This document shows, one piece after another, positions 48,183-57,826 of a stretch of DNA of 64,000 bases (position 1 is the first letter of the stretch; each line of letters starts with the position of its first letter). Source of the DNA: Pelagerythrobacter marensis (GTDB lineage: Bacteria; Pseudomonadota; Alphaproteobacteria; Sphingomonadales; Sphingomonadaceae); contig NZ_CP011805.1 in NCBI RefSeq assembly GCF_001028625.1, forward strand, positions 2,279,001-2,343,000, in the 5' to 3' direction. The notes beneath the pieces were generated by a model. That model was not told the origin of the DNA, did no database searches, and was given only the letters and a program-made list of their open reading frames with translations. A program made the position numbers and the translations under genes.

Positions 48183-49362
48183 CGCGAATCCTTACCGATA
48201 CTGCGAGGACAGCCCCGCTTAACAGAAAAATGATATTGCCCATCACCGAGTAGTTCATGATCGGCTGAGTAACGGCTGTCACGAATAACGCCACCACCGC
48301 ACCCATAATAGCTCGGCGAAATGGCCAAGGGAGCCGATGAAGTATAAATATTTCCCTCGCCCTAATCAGTATAAATCCGATAAATCCGAAATAAATGAGG
48401 AATCCCACAAGCCCAGCCTTAAACGAAATCTCAAGAAACTGGTTATGAGCAGTCCCGAACATTGAATGCTCCGAGAAGTATCCAAACTTGTACCCCAGCA
48501 AGGGCGCCTTGGAGATAAGTTCGGTCGTCTCCGTCCAGATGTCGAATCTACCTGACGCGATATCCCCCCTTTGAATGCCGGCCTCAATCCGCGAGGCCAG
48601 ACCCTTCCCTATCAAGGTATTCTGTAAATAGGATAGAATCGTGGAAAATGACCCGAGTAAAACCAACGTCCCCAGCAGCGCAACTTTCCAATTGTATGCA
48701 TACAGGAAGAACACAAGAACTATACAAATAGCCAACGTAGCGGAACGCGATAACGACATGGGGACGATGAACGCAACCATCGCCAATCCGGTCAGAAAGC
48801 TAACCTTCTGCAACCGCGTCTTTGCGATCAGATAGGCAGCCGAAAACACTGCCGACATTATAGCCAGATACGCCGACGAGCTGTTCACGAATCCATACAC
48901 GTCAAAGCGAAAGAAGCAGCCACCCCAGCGACCCTCGACGCCGCATCCCCTAGGAAACGAGCCGAAAACTAGATCGGAAATCAGGAGGCATAGTACAATC
49001 AACAGTAACGCATAAGGCGCCGGCCTGAAAAATGAAAATCCGAATCGACTAACAAGCGCGCCGCCTATTAACAGGTGGAGCATTGGGGCGAAGAAAGAGG
49101 CGCCGGATAAGATATTAGCGTAACTTCCGCCAGAGCTCATCGAACCCACAATAGCGAGGATGGGGAAGTAGCTCAAAAACAGGATTGAGAACCCAAAGCG
49201 TTTCGGAAGCGGTTTCGCTAACAGCAGAATTGCCGGTATCAATAGAATCAGAAAATCACTAACTGCGATATCTATCGGCTTCCCCTCTACGGAGCCAACA
49301 CTTACTGATACAGGGGCAAGGTATGCTGCCCAGATACCGAATATCCTTCTACGCGATTTCAT
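48142..49362 (-). CDS. Wzy-like polysaccharide polymerase (O-antigen ligase fold)
   Basis: 406-aa membrane protein with ten or more TM segments and a large loop (GKGLASRIEAGIQRGDIASGRFDIWTETTELI) followed by GTAHNQFLEISFKAGLVG, the Wzy_C/WaaL pattern with the R-x10-15-W and H-N-x-F motifs. Base composition is visibly AT-richer than the housekeeping genes. It probably joins repeat units in the periplasm. Overlaps the next gene by 41 bp. Confidence 0.83.
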   Translation of the reverse strand: MKSRRRIFGIWAAYLAPVSVSVGSVEGKPIDIAVSDFLILLIPAILLLAKPLPKRFGFSILFLSYFPILAIVGSMSSGGSYANILSGASFFAPMLHLLIGGALVSRFGFSFFRPAPYALLLIVLCLLISDLVFGSFPRGCGVEGRWGGCFFRFDVYGFVNSSSAYLAIMSAVFSAAYLIAKTRLQKVSFLTGLAMVAFIVPMSLSRSATLAICIVLVFFLYAYNWKVALLGTLVLLGSFSTILSYLQNTLIGKGLASRIEAGIQRGDIASGRFDIWTETTELISKAPLLGYKFGYFSEHSMFGTAHNQFLEISFKAGLVGFLIYFGFIGFILIRAREIFILHRLPWPFRRAIMGAVVALFVTAVTQPIMNYSVMGNIIFLLSGAVLAVSVRIRGETNTPRPFQRRH

Positions 49363-50422
49363 CTATGTGGTCCGCGTATGATTCAAGGAAATCTGTATGC
49401 GAGAACTTATCAGAGACGAAACTACGAGCATCTGCTGACAACGCCTCCACGTCGCTATACGGTAGAGCCGAAGTTTCTTTAAACATCGAGATCAGCGAAC
49501 TCTCAAAGTCCAGGCTGTCGTTCAGGATAATCGAAACTCCCTTAATCCTCTCGTAGCTCTCGAGATTTCTCAACACTGGGATAGCTCCACATGCAGCGGC
49601 TTCCAGTATCGAACTCGAAAATTGATCGGTCTTGGGAACCGAGATCGCAAAATGTGCGCGGTTAAGTTGCTCGATCAATTTCTTCTGATCAACAAAACCG
49701 CGTATAATCTCGATATTAGAACAATCCTCCGCCTCCGCTCGTACGCGAGCAGCATAATCGCGATCGGCGTCTCCCTCCAGCAACACCAACCTGCCAACGC
49801 CACCCTCGTCAACGAACACTTTGAACGCCTGCACCACAGAAATGGTGCAATATAGCTCGGTCATACGGCGGTTAACAAACCAAGTTCGTTCCTGCCCTCG
49901 AGAATCGATCGCGAAGCCATCAAGAAAGCGCGGGTCGAGCAGCATCTTTGAGAATATACGCCCCGGTGGTAGCCGATAGCATCGAACAAGAGTTCGCCTC
50001 ATATGATCTGAGGAGGTAGTAACCAATCGCGCATTGGACAATATTTTCTTCAGAATCCATCTGTAGATTACGCCTCGACGGCGCGCGCCGTATACTTCTG
50101 AACCATATGTCGTTATAATGTATGCCTGACCCGAAAGAAGAGCAGAAAGACCGTAACCGGATGCGTTGTGAGCGTGTATCAGGCCATCGCGCCGACAGAA
50201 CCACCGCAACCACAGCCCCAGAAAGATGTACTGAAACAACTTGCCAACGCGCCGAAACACTCCCGGTAAGGGCACGACAACCGGCACACGCAAATTTTCG
50301 AGAATACTCGGTCGGCCAGTATGGATATCGTACACTCTGAGATTGAATCTATAAGGAAGGACACGCAACCATGTACGCAGGTGCGGGCTGGAAGAATTGC
50401 CGAGGACCTTCAAATCGCACAT
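49349..50422 (-). CDS. Glycosyltransferase (GT4-like)
   Basis: 357 aa with a GT-B layout: LIHAHNASGYGLSALLSG and YIITTYGSEVYG in the N-terminal half, and AHFAISVPKTDQFSSSILEAAACGAIPVL in the C-terminal half, carrying the E-x7-E-like donor motif. Low-GC gene like its neighbours. The likely donor is UDP-ManNAcA or another locus-made sugar; not decidable. Its stop overlaps the start of the polymerase gene by 14 bp. Confidence 0.82.
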   Translation of the reverse strand: MCDLKVLGNSSSPHLRTWLRVLPYRFNLRVYDIHTGRPSILENLRVPVVVPLPGVFRRVGKLFQYIFLGLWLRWFCRRDGLIHAHNASGYGLSALLSGQAYIITTYGSEVYGARRRGVIYRWILKKILSNARLVTTSSDHMRRTLVRCYRLPPGRIFSKMLLDPRFLDGFAIDSRGQERTWFVNRRMTELYCTISVVQAFKVFVDEGGVGRLVLLEGDADRDYAARVRAEAEDCSNIEIIRGFVDQKKLIEQLNRAHFAISVPKTDQFSSSILEAAACGAIPVLRNLESYERIKGVSIILNDSLDFESSLISMFKETSALPYSDVEALSADARSFVSDKFSHTDFLESYADHIDEIA

Positions 50423-50423
50423 A

Positions 50424-51146
50424 TTAGACTATCCAGAACACAATGATTAACAGAATCTGCGCAACTACAGAAACCGCGAACCAGCGACCGATTAATAGTG
50501 CGAATATAAGATCTGTCGCATCAGCAGATGCCTTGTCGATACTTCTTGATATCTTGGGCTCTATCACAAATGTAAGAAGTAAAGCACCCAAAGCGTTGAT
50601 AACTCCGGATGACTGACTTATTGATGCGCGATATTCCGGAATGAGCGCGGCCAAGTAAAATGACAAAAACATCCCAGAAGAGTATATGGTGAATACAATA
50701 ACGGAGAAGAAAAATATGCGCCCTCCGGCCCCGATCCTTAGGTCAACCCCCTCGCTCACCGCAGTATTGCTTAACGAGAAAAAAGAAGAGATGTAGTTTC
50801 CCGATTGGTCATGGCGAAGCAAAACGCCCGAATAATATCGTATTATTGATTTGCGTAATAGTATCACTGCTGCTCCGGCAATAAATGACACCGCCAAGCT
50901 TGCGTGGACCATAACTGCATAGCGATCTTTATCAATCCCCGAATCGATCGCTAACCCAAGCAGGGGCAATAGCATTACAAGTAAAAGCCTAGTCGCCATG
51001 TATACGGACTGTTGCAAAGCATAACCGGACATGCTCTTGGAAACCCGCAATCCTGCTATGCGCGCAAGAATGGCGGACATCTCAATCGCTTGAATGCCAC
51101 CGTACAATAGTGGTACAGCAAGCATGATTGCGTGAGTTACCTCCAT
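50424..51146 (-). CDS. Putative Amj/DUF2837-like lipid-linked sugar flippase
   Basis: 240-aa hydrophobic protein with about six TM segments. The N-terminal part reads IQAIEMSAILARIAGLRVSKSM and MATRLLLVMLLPLLGLAIDS, matching the I-E-x-A-x3-R-x-A-G pattern and LLG-x2-D of Amj (alternate MurJ, DUF2837). The C-terminal part PEYRASISQSSGVINALGALLLTFVIEPKISRSIDKA follows the family layout of an inserted helix and a terminal D. It is far too short for a Wzx/MATE-type flippase. No other flippase gene is in the locus. Low GC (23 of 60 bases in 50641-50700). Assignment is by eye and needs a profile search. Confidence 0.5.
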   Translation of the reverse strand: MEVTHAIMLAVPLLYGGIQAIEMSAILARIAGLRVSKSMSGYALQQSVYMATRLLLVMLLPLLGLAIDSGIDKDRYAVMVHASLAVSFIAGAAVILLRKSIIRYYSGVLLRHDQSGNYISSFFSLSNTAVSEGVDLRIGAGGRIFFFSVIVFTIYSSGMFLSFYLAALIPEYRASISQSSGVINALGALLLTFVIEPKISRSIDKASADATDLIFALLIGRWFAVSVVAQILLIIVFWIV

Positions 51147-52396
51147 AGAGCCCGCGTATCAATCAGCTGTCCGCCTGGGCGAGGGGCGCGTTGTAGGTTA
51201 GTATGATCAACTAGAGCCACGTGAATTTCACCCTCTCTTCGCGCAGTAGCTTCGTCAACTATAGTGATACCTTCGCCGAAGAGAACTTCGCTTGGAACGT
51301 TTGGATCTACCGTTAACAACCGTCCAGGATGGTTTTTGGCCAAAGCTTGAGCGATCTGTAACGCAGGGCTCTCACGAAGATCGTCGATATCGGCCTTGAA
51401 CGTAAGGCCATACACCGCAATAGTAACGTCGCGCGCAGTCTTGTCAGGATTGTCGAGAAGATACGCGCCGACGGCCGCCCAAACCTTTTCAACGACCCAA
51501 TCCGGCTTTGCATCGTTCACTTCCCGCGCGGTGCGGATCAGGCGTGCTTCTTCGGGGGTCTTCGAAACGATGAACCACGGATCCACCGCTATGCAGTGAC
51601 CACCCACGCCAGGCCCCGGCTGGAGTATGTTGACCCGGGGGTGGCGGTTGGCCAGCGCGATCAATTCCCAAACGTCAATATCGAGCTTGTCGCAGATCAT
51701 CGACAACTCGTTAGCGAATGCGATGTTCACGTCGCGAAAGCTGTTTTCGGTCAGCTTGGCCATTTCGGCCGTGCGCGCGTTGGTGATCACGCAGTCGCCT
51801 TCCACGAACAGCTTGTAGAGAGCCACCGCCTCCTCAGAGCATCTGGCGGTCATTCCGCCGATGACGCGATCGTTGTGGATCAGTTCCTGCATGACTTTCC
51901 CCGGCAGGACCCGTTCGGGGCAGTACGCGATCCGAATGTCGGAATTATCGCCGGCCGTCTGGGGGAACGTAAGGTCCGTTCGTGCCGCGGCGAGCCATTC
52001 CGCCATCTGCTCGGTCGCGCCGACCGGTGAGGTCGATTCCAGAACGACCAAATCGCCCTGCTTCAGCACCGGCGCGATCGCCTTGGCCGCCGCCTCGATA
52101 TAACCGAGATCCGGTTCGTGATGATCGCCCTTGAATGGCGTCGGTACTGCGATGAGAAAGGCGTCGGCGGATTCAGGACTGGTGGTCGCGCGTAGATAAC
52201 CTTCACTCACTGCCGAATGTACGGCAATGTCGAGATCTGGTTCGACGATGTGGATTTCGCCGCGGTTGATCGTGTCCACGGCATGAGCGTTCACATCGAC
52301 GCCAATCACCTTCGTTTTACGGGAAGCGAACATCGCAGCCGTCGGCAGGCCGATATAGCCAAGCCCGACGACGGAAATCGTATCGAACCGGCTCAT
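51137..52396 (-). CDS. wecC: UDP-N-acetyl-D-mannosamine dehydrogenase
   Basis: Oxidises UDP-ManNAc to UDP-ManNAcA with two NAD+. The 419-aa protein has the Rossmann motif [45 protein letters not shown], the substrate Lys in [24 protein letters not shown] and the catalytic Cys near residue 267 in [31 protein letters not shown] is in the C-terminal domain. Start overlaps wecB stop by four bases. Confidence 0.95.
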   Translation of the reverse strand: MSRFDTISVVGLGYIGLPTAAMFASRKTKVIGVDVNAHAVDTINRGEIHIVEPDLDIAVHSAVSEGYLRATTSPESADAFLIAVPTPFKGDHHEPDLGYIEAAAKAIAPVLKQGDLVVLESTSPVGATEQMAEWLAAARTDLTFPQTAGDNSDIRIAYCPERVLPGKVMQELIHNDRVIGGMTARCSEEAVALYKLFVEGDCVITNARTAEMAKLTENSFRDVNIAFANELSMICDKLDIDVWELIALANRHPRVNILQPGPGVGGHCIAVDPWFIVSKTPEEARLIRTAREVNDAKPDWVVEKVWAAVGAYLLDNPDKTARDVTIAVYGLTFKADIDDLRESPALQIAQALAKNHPGRLLTVDPNVPSEVLFGEGITIVDEATARREGEIHVALVDHTNLQRAPRPGGQLIDTRALWR

Positions 52397-53553
52397 TCCG
52401 CCGCCTCCGCGGTTATCTGCTGATCGGCGGCCCAGCTCCGGATTGCCTCGACGATGCGCTGTGCCGCGCGCCCGTCGCCGTAAGGGTTGTGAGCGAAACT
52501 CATTTCTTCATACGCCTCCCTGTCGTCGAGAAGCCGCATAACATTCTCGACGATAAGCGCCACGTCCGTCCCGACGAGGCGGACCGTGCCGGCATCGAGC
52601 GCCTCGGGCCTTTCGGTCGTATCACGCATCACCAGTACCGGTTTGCCGAGCGAAGGTGCTTCCTCCTGAATCCCGCCGGAGTCGGTCAGGATAAGAGAGG
52701 CGCGATTCATCAGATATACGAAAGGCAGATAATCCTGCGGCTCAATCAACCGTACGTTTGCTCGTCCGGACAGCAACCGCTCGACCGGCCCCCTGACATT
52801 GGGATTCAAATGGACCGGATAAACAATTTCCACGTCGGGGCGCTTGGCGATTTGTGCGATCGCCTCGCAGATTCTTTCAAACCCGCCGCCAAAGCTTTCC
52901 CGTCGGTGACCGGTCACCAGAATTAGCCGTTTGTCGGCCTTGAGATCGAAGCGCTCAGCCAACTCCTGGGCCAAAGCATCGTCGCTGTCGATCCGTGAAA
53001 CGATTTCCTGCAGGGCGTCGATGACAGTGTTGCCGGTGACATGAACGTGGCTCGGCGAGACGTTCTCGGCAAGCAGGTTGCGCTGCGATCGCTCGGTCGG
53101 AGCGAAGTGAAGGTGTGAGATAGCCCCCGCGACCTTTCGGTTCACTTCCTCAGGCCAAGGCGAGAGAATGTCGCCCGTCCTCAGACCGGCTTCGACATGG
53201 CCGACCGGGATTCTCTGATAGTAGGCTGCAAGAGATGCCGCGAGCGTCGTTGACGTATCGCCATGGACCAAAACCATGTCGGGCTGAAAATCGCTCAAGA
53301 CCGGTCGCAGGCCGTGCAGCACATTCGCGGTAATATCCGAGAGGTCCTGACCTGGCTTCATCAGATCGAGATCATAATCGGGCGCGATGTCGAACAACCC
53401 CAGAACCTGGTCCAGCATCTGTCGATGCTGAGCAGTAACGCATACCCGCGCCGTCATATCGCGCGCCTCGGCCAATGCTTGCACGACCGGGGCCATCTTG
53501 ATGGCTTCCGGACGGGTGCCGAAAACGGTCAGAATCTTCGTGGCGCGATGCAT
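52393..53553 (-). CDS. wecB: UDP-N-acetylglucosamine 2-epimerase (non-hydrolysing)
   Basis: Converts UDP-GlcNAc to UDP-ManNAc, feeding WecC. The 386-aa protein has [87 protein letters not shown] and [33 protein letters not shown] (in part). First gene of the wecBC pair; 186 bp separate it from the PglF-like gene. Confidence 0.96.
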   Translation of the reverse strand: MHRATKILTVFGTRPEAIKMAPVVQALAEARDMTARVCVTAQHRQMLDQVLGLFDIAPDYDLDLMKPGQDLSDITANVLHGLRPVLSDFQPDMVLVHGDTSTTLAASLAAYYQRIPVGHVEAGLRTGDILSPWPEEVNRKVAGAISHLHFAPTERSQRNLLAENVSPSHVHVTGNTVIDALQEIVSRIDSDDALAQELAERFDLKADKRLILVTGHRRESFGGGFERICEAIAQIAKRPDVEIVYPVHLNPNVRGPVERLLSGRANVRLIEPQDYLPFVYLMNRASLILTDSGGIQEEAPSLGKPVLVMRDTTERPEALDAGTVRLVGTDVALIVENVMRLLDDREAYEEMSFAHNPYGDGRAAQRIVEAIRSWAADQQITAEAAE

Positions 53554-53739
53554 TGTAATGATTACTCGCTGTCAGGTGGGAACGAGATGGAACGTTTATA
53601 CCGCCATGCTTATAACCGGGAGCGCGGACAACCGGCATCACGATCGAGAACCGATCGAAGGCATCGGGTCGCGCTGAACGCCGAAGCGGCGTATTCATAG
53701 CTCGAGCGGAGTCAAGCAGAGTTCGCGCAATCCGCACAT

Positions 53740-55722
53740 TCAACTGGCTTCGCCGGAAATTTCGCTCCTGTGATGATCGGAAGGTTTATACTCCGGAACC
53801 AAACGAGCCAGCAGAGCCGTTGCAGAGGCGCCATCACCGCGATCAAGCAACTGGCCCATCTCGCCCAGTTCGAAATTCAAAGCGTCCCACGACAACATGG
53901 CTTCGTTCGCCCGTCGAATCCGTTCGTGAACAGTCGGTTCCGGGCTGTCCCCGATCAGAAGCTCTTCGTACAACTTCTCGCCAGGCCTCAGGCCGACCTC
54001 GCGAATTTCGATATCGCCGTCCGGGTTCGCCTCGTCACGGACCGTCATCCCCGACAGGTTGATCATGCTCCTTGCCAGATCCAGAATGCGCACCGGTTCG
54101 CCCATATCGAGCACGAACACCTCACCCCCCTTCGCCATCGCACCGGCCTGAATAACCAGCTGGGCCGCTTCGGGAATGGTCATGAAATAACGCGTTACAT
54201 CGCGATGCGTCAGCGTGACGGGGCCGCCTTCGCTGATCTGCCGCTGGAAGCGCGGGACAACGGAACCGCTGGAGCCCAGCACATTTCCGAACCGCACCAT
54301 CGTGAGTATCGTGCGCCCCCGCTTGTCTCCATGCAATTGCGCCCGTGCCTGCAGGATCAGCTCGCAGACGCGCTTCGACGCGCCCATCACATTCGTCGGG
54401 CGGACGGCCTTGTCCGTGCTGATCAGGACGAAATTCGCAACACCGACCTCTTCTGCCGCCAGACAGGCATTGAGGGTGCCGAAGATGTTGTTGCGAAGAC
54501 CGGCAATCGGATTGGCTTCAACCAACGGGACATGCTTGTAGGCGGCCGCGTGAAAAACCGTTTGCGGTTGGTACTGTTCGAATATCCGCTGCACCGATGC
54601 GCGTATTCCCAGGTCCCCAAGTACCGGTGTGATCGGCACTGGCGCATCGAGCGCCGCGGCCGCGGCATCGAGTTCCGCGCCGATCGCATAGAGCGCATAT
54701 TCCGAACGCTCGAGCAGAATGAGTTCCGCCGGTCGCGCGCACAGGATCTGACGGCACAGTTCGCTGCCGATCGATCCGCCCGCTCCGGTGACCATGACCC
54801 GCTTCCCCGCGATCGTCTTTCCGATCAGAAGCTCGTTGGGTCGCACGGGCTCACGCCCCAGAAGATCGTCGATCGAGACGTCACGCAAGTCGCTGACGGA
54901 GACCTTTCCGTCGATCAGATTGCCCATGCTGGGCAGCGAGCGCACTGCGACAGGATATTCCTGCAGAGCCTCGATAATATCCCTGCGCCGCGACCGGGTC
55001 GCGCTTGGAAGCGCGAGCAGAACCTCATCGACCTGCTGGTCGTTCAGCAGGGGGTCCAGCATCGTGGGCGGATGCACGGTGATGCCATCGAGCTGCTGCC
55101 CCGCGAGGCGTATGTCATCGTCGATAAAGGCCTCGACCCGGACGTGGGGCTCATGACGAAGCGAACTGGCCAGTTGCTGTCCCGCACTGCCGGCCCCATA
55201 AATTGCGACGACACGGCGTTCGGTCGCCACATGGCGCGCACCGACGATGTCGATGACGATAAACCGGATGGCAAGACGGCTGACCGCCATCAGCGCGAGG
55301 AATACTATTGGCTGAATCAGTGCCACGGTACGCGGAACACCGTCGAAACCGTATGTCATGAAGACGATCGTCATCGGAAGCGTATAAATAACGACCGTCA
55401 TTCCCAGAGCCGCCATCGCGCGCGCGCCCGAGAAGCGCACTATCGAACGATAGACCCCCCGCCACCATGCGATCGGGAACCATATCGCGATTGCCGCGGC
55501 AGCCACCGCCAGGATGTTGGTTTCGATCCGGTAGAACTCGCCGAGCCTCAACGAAAACGCGATCCACACGGCGATTGTGCAAAGCGCCGCATCCATCATG
55601 GCGACAATGATTTGACGCACGCGCCGCGGTAGGGCTCCCAGGCGGCCGAACAGGTCGACGATCGCGCCGCCCCACGCCTGCTGGAAAGTCGAAAGTCGCC
55701 GGTCGATCAAATCAGACAGCAT
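53740..55722 (-). CDS. PglF/WbpM-like membrane UDP-GlcNAc 4,6-dehydratase
   Basis: 660 aa. Four N-terminal TM helices, a CoA-binding-like Rossmann domain (VVAIYGAGSAGQQLA) and a C-terminal SDR domain (VMVTGAGGSIGSELCRQI, FHAAAYKHVPLVEANP, STDKAVRPTNVMGASKR). Met in the position of the SDR Tyr (TNVMGASKR) is the mark of the WbpM/PglF inverting or retaining dehydratases. It makes the UDP-4-keto-6-deoxy sugar for the DegT aminotransferase 12 kb away in the same locus. First gene of the leftward polysaccharide series. Confidence 0.92.
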   Translation of the reverse strand: MLSDLIDRRLSTFQQAWGGAIVDLFGRLGALPRRVRQIIVAMMDAALCTIAVWIAFSLRLGEFYRIETNILAVAAAAIAIWFPIAWWRGVYRSIVRFSGARAMAALGMTVVIYTLPMTIVFMTYGFDGVPRTVALIQPIVFLALMAVSRLAIRFIVIDIVGARHVATERRVVAIYGAGSAGQQLASSLRHEPHVRVEAFIDDDIRLAGQQLDGITVHPPTMLDPLLNDQQVDEVLLALPSATRSRRRDIIEALQEYPVAVRSLPSMGNLIDGKVSVSDLRDVSIDDLLGREPVRPNELLIGKTIAGKRVMVTGAGGSIGSELCRQILCARPAELILLERSEYALYAIGAELDAAAAALDAPVPITPVLGDLGIRASVQRIFEQYQPQTVFHAAAYKHVPLVEANPIAGLRNNIFGTLNACLAAEEVGVANFVLISTDKAVRPTNVMGASKRVCELILQARAQLHGDKRGRTILTMVRFGNVLGSSGSVVPRFQRQISEGGPVTLTHRDVTRYFMTIPEAAQLVIQAGAMAKGGEVFVLDMGEPVRILDLARSMINLSGMTVRDEANPDGDIEIREVGLRPGEKLYEELLIGDSPEPTVHERIRRANEAMLSWDALNFELGEMGQLLDRGDGASATALLARLVPEYKPSDHHRSEISGEAS

Positions 55723-56142
55723 ACAGGATTCGCTTCAGCCGTACGCTCGGTCCGTCGTGGACGGGCTCAGATCCAGGACAATCGGAATCGTTGGCCACCG
55801 TGGCTTTACCTTATGTCATCCATAATCGTGGCAGAGCCGCGCCCATAGGCCTGCCGCCGAACGCTGCAAAGCCGTCATGCAAACCACGCGACCAGACGTG
55901 CCTGGTGTGCGATCAGCTGCCTGGCCGACTGAATAGTGCGGAGGGATGTTGGTGTCTTCCCAAGGTCACACTATTGATTTCAGGAGCGTTTCGTTACCGC
56001 TGTTGCTTTCCTGCAACTTGACCTTAGCCTGACCCGGCTGCAACAGAGCCGTCATGTCTGCGTTTATCATGCGCTGCCCAACTCCCTGTCTTTACAGCTA
56101 ACCTCCCACTCTACCATTTATCGCCCGGCAAGGACCCCATCG
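55723..56142. other. Intergenic region between the divergent halves of the polysaccharide locus
   Basis: About 420 bp without a convincing gene. A 76-codon open frame (55791-56021) has no ribosome site or recognisable composition. The region must hold the promoters of both the leftward pglF series and the rightward wzy/wza/wzc series. A TTGACC at ~56019 with 17-bp spacing to CAACAG is a weak promoter candidate for the rightward operon. No clear operator palindrome was seen. Confidence 0.6.
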
Positions 56143-57633
56143 ATGAACGCATCGACCAGCCAGCGCAAAAGAGTGCCAAAGGCCCGCGGGTCGCGCAGCA
56201 CACTCTCGCGGATCTTCTCCACCAACGCCCGGCTGATCGTACTGGCTGCGTTCCTGCTCCTTGCGTTCCTGACGGGCGGTAGTTCGAGAGCCGACATGTC
56301 GTCGTTGGCTATTCTGCGGCCCGTGTCGATCTTCGTTCTCGGCTACGCGTTCCTGACGCTTTCGCGCCAACATCTCGCGACCAACCGCGCGATAGTAGCG
56401 ATTGCCGCGTCCGCCTTCGCATTGGCGGCCCTTCATCTACTGCCCCTCCCCCCTGAGATATGGCGCGCTCTGCCGGGCAGAGAAGGCGTTGCCGCGATCG
56501 ATAGCACTCTCGGCTTCGGAGATGCGTGGCGGCCGCTCACGCTCGATCCGCAGGCCTCGCGCAATGCTTTGATGGCGCTTATCGTGCCATGCGCTGCCCT
56601 GGCGCTTGCAATCCAGCTGACGGAACGTGGCCGCGAAACTATGCTGACGGTGGTGCTCGCGCTTGGCGCGCTCACCGCGCTTTGGGCCATGCTGCAACTT
56701 ATGGGGAGCCCTCGCGGCCCGCTCTATCTCTATAGCGTCACCAATTACGGTTCGCCGGTCGGCCTTTTCGCCAATCGCAACCATCAGGGCGTGTTCCTCG
56801 CCAGCCTGATCCCGATTATCTTTTGCTGGGCACTCAGGGCTCGGGGAAGCTGGCGCGATCTGCGCAGCGACCGGGGACGCCGCGCCGGCGTAGCCGCCGC
56901 CTGCGCCCTCCTGTTCATTCCGCTCGTTCTTATTGGCGGTTCGCGCGCCGGCTTGCTTGCTCTCCTTCTTTCAGTCTGCGCCACGGCACTTATCGCGATT
57001 GCTGCGTCCGGGAGCGAAGTGCCCGACGGCAGGGGGCCTCGCGAGAGGAGTGCACGCGCAAAGCAGCGGCAAGGCAGGGCAAGACGCTCCGCAATCGCGC
57101 GATTCGGCCCCGCCCTGGCCGGAATCGTGATCGTAGCCGGGCTGGGACTGCTAACCATCGGTATGGAGCGGGATCGTGCGTTTGAGCGCCTTGTCGGCTC
57201 TGATCCGATCGACGACCTGCGCGGCGAAATTTTGCCCGTCGTGTGGGAGATCGCAGTCGCGCATTTTCCGTGGGGCACGGGTATCGGTTCGTTCGACGAC
57301 GTCTTTCGCAGCTTCGAACCCGATGCGCTGCTGTCTTCCAGCTATATAAACCATGCCCATAACGACTTTGCCGAAGTGTTCATGACTGCCGGGCTTCCCG
57401 GCCTCGCTATCCTGCTTGCTGCGCTGGCAGTCCTCGTGGCACGCGCATGGGCGTTGCTCCGCAATGGTCGCGAAGGGATCCGGCAAGATGCGCTGCCTGC
57501 CGGAGCACTGGTCGCGCTGATCATTCTTTTGATCGCGTCACTGGTCGACTATCCGCTTCGCACCCCTGCTTTGGCAGGTTATGCAGTCTTGCTGGCCTTA
57601 TGGACGGGCCAGGCGAAGCCGTCACCAGATTGA
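56143..57633 (+). CDS. O-antigen ligase / Wzy_C-domain membrane protein
   Basis: 496 aa with ten or more TM helices. The family core is GLFANRNHQGVFLASLIPI in the middle and WGTGIGSFDDVFRSFEP then YINHAHNDFAEVFMTAGLPG, carrying the conserved His-Asn pair of the large loop. An extra polar insert (PDGRGPRERSARAKQRQGRARR) lies between two helices. It begins the export half of the locus and keeps the high GC of the chromosome, unlike the second polymerase-like gene. It may be a polymerase or ligase. Confidence 0.85.
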   Translation: MNASTSQRKRVPKARGSRSTLSRIFSTNARLIVLAAFLLLAFLTGGSSRADMSSLAILRPVSIFVLGYAFLTLSRQHLATNRAIVAIAASAFALAALHLLPLPPEIWRALPGREGVAAIDSTLGFGDAWRPLTLDPQASRNALMALIVPCAALALAIQLTERGRETMLTVVLALGALTALWAMLQLMGSPRGPLYLYSVTNYGSPVGLFANRNHQGVFLASLIPIIFCWALRARGSWRDLRSDRGRRAGVAAACALLFIPLVLIGGSRAGLLALLLSVCATALIAIAASGSEVPDGRGPRERSARAKQRQGRARRSAIARFGPALAGIVIVAGLGLLTIGMERDRAFERLVGSDPIDDLRGEILPVVWEIAVAHFPWGTGIGSFDDVFRSFEPDALLSSSYINHAHNDFAEVFMTAGLPGLAILLAALAVLVARAWALLRNGREGIRQDALPAGALVALIILLIASLVDYPLRTPALAGYAVLLALWTGQAKPSPD

Positions 57634-57826
57634 CCTGGGAGATTTCGGTGGTTTACGGCGATAGCAGGGCCGTCGTCAGCGACGTTCGCGACCGAAGCAC
57701 GCTCACCTGCCGTGCTCCAAAGGGTCACAGGTACATCAAAACCTGCATTGCTGACCTGCGCCAGGGCTTGTTTCTGCAATGCGCTCCAGTAAGGGCAAAC
57801 TCAAACCGACGAACTGGACAAAGATA

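Noticed and set aside
55791..56021. 76-codon open frame in the intergenic gap of the polysaccharide locus
   Set aside because: No ribosome site, odd composition with many Cys and Pro, and no family likeness.
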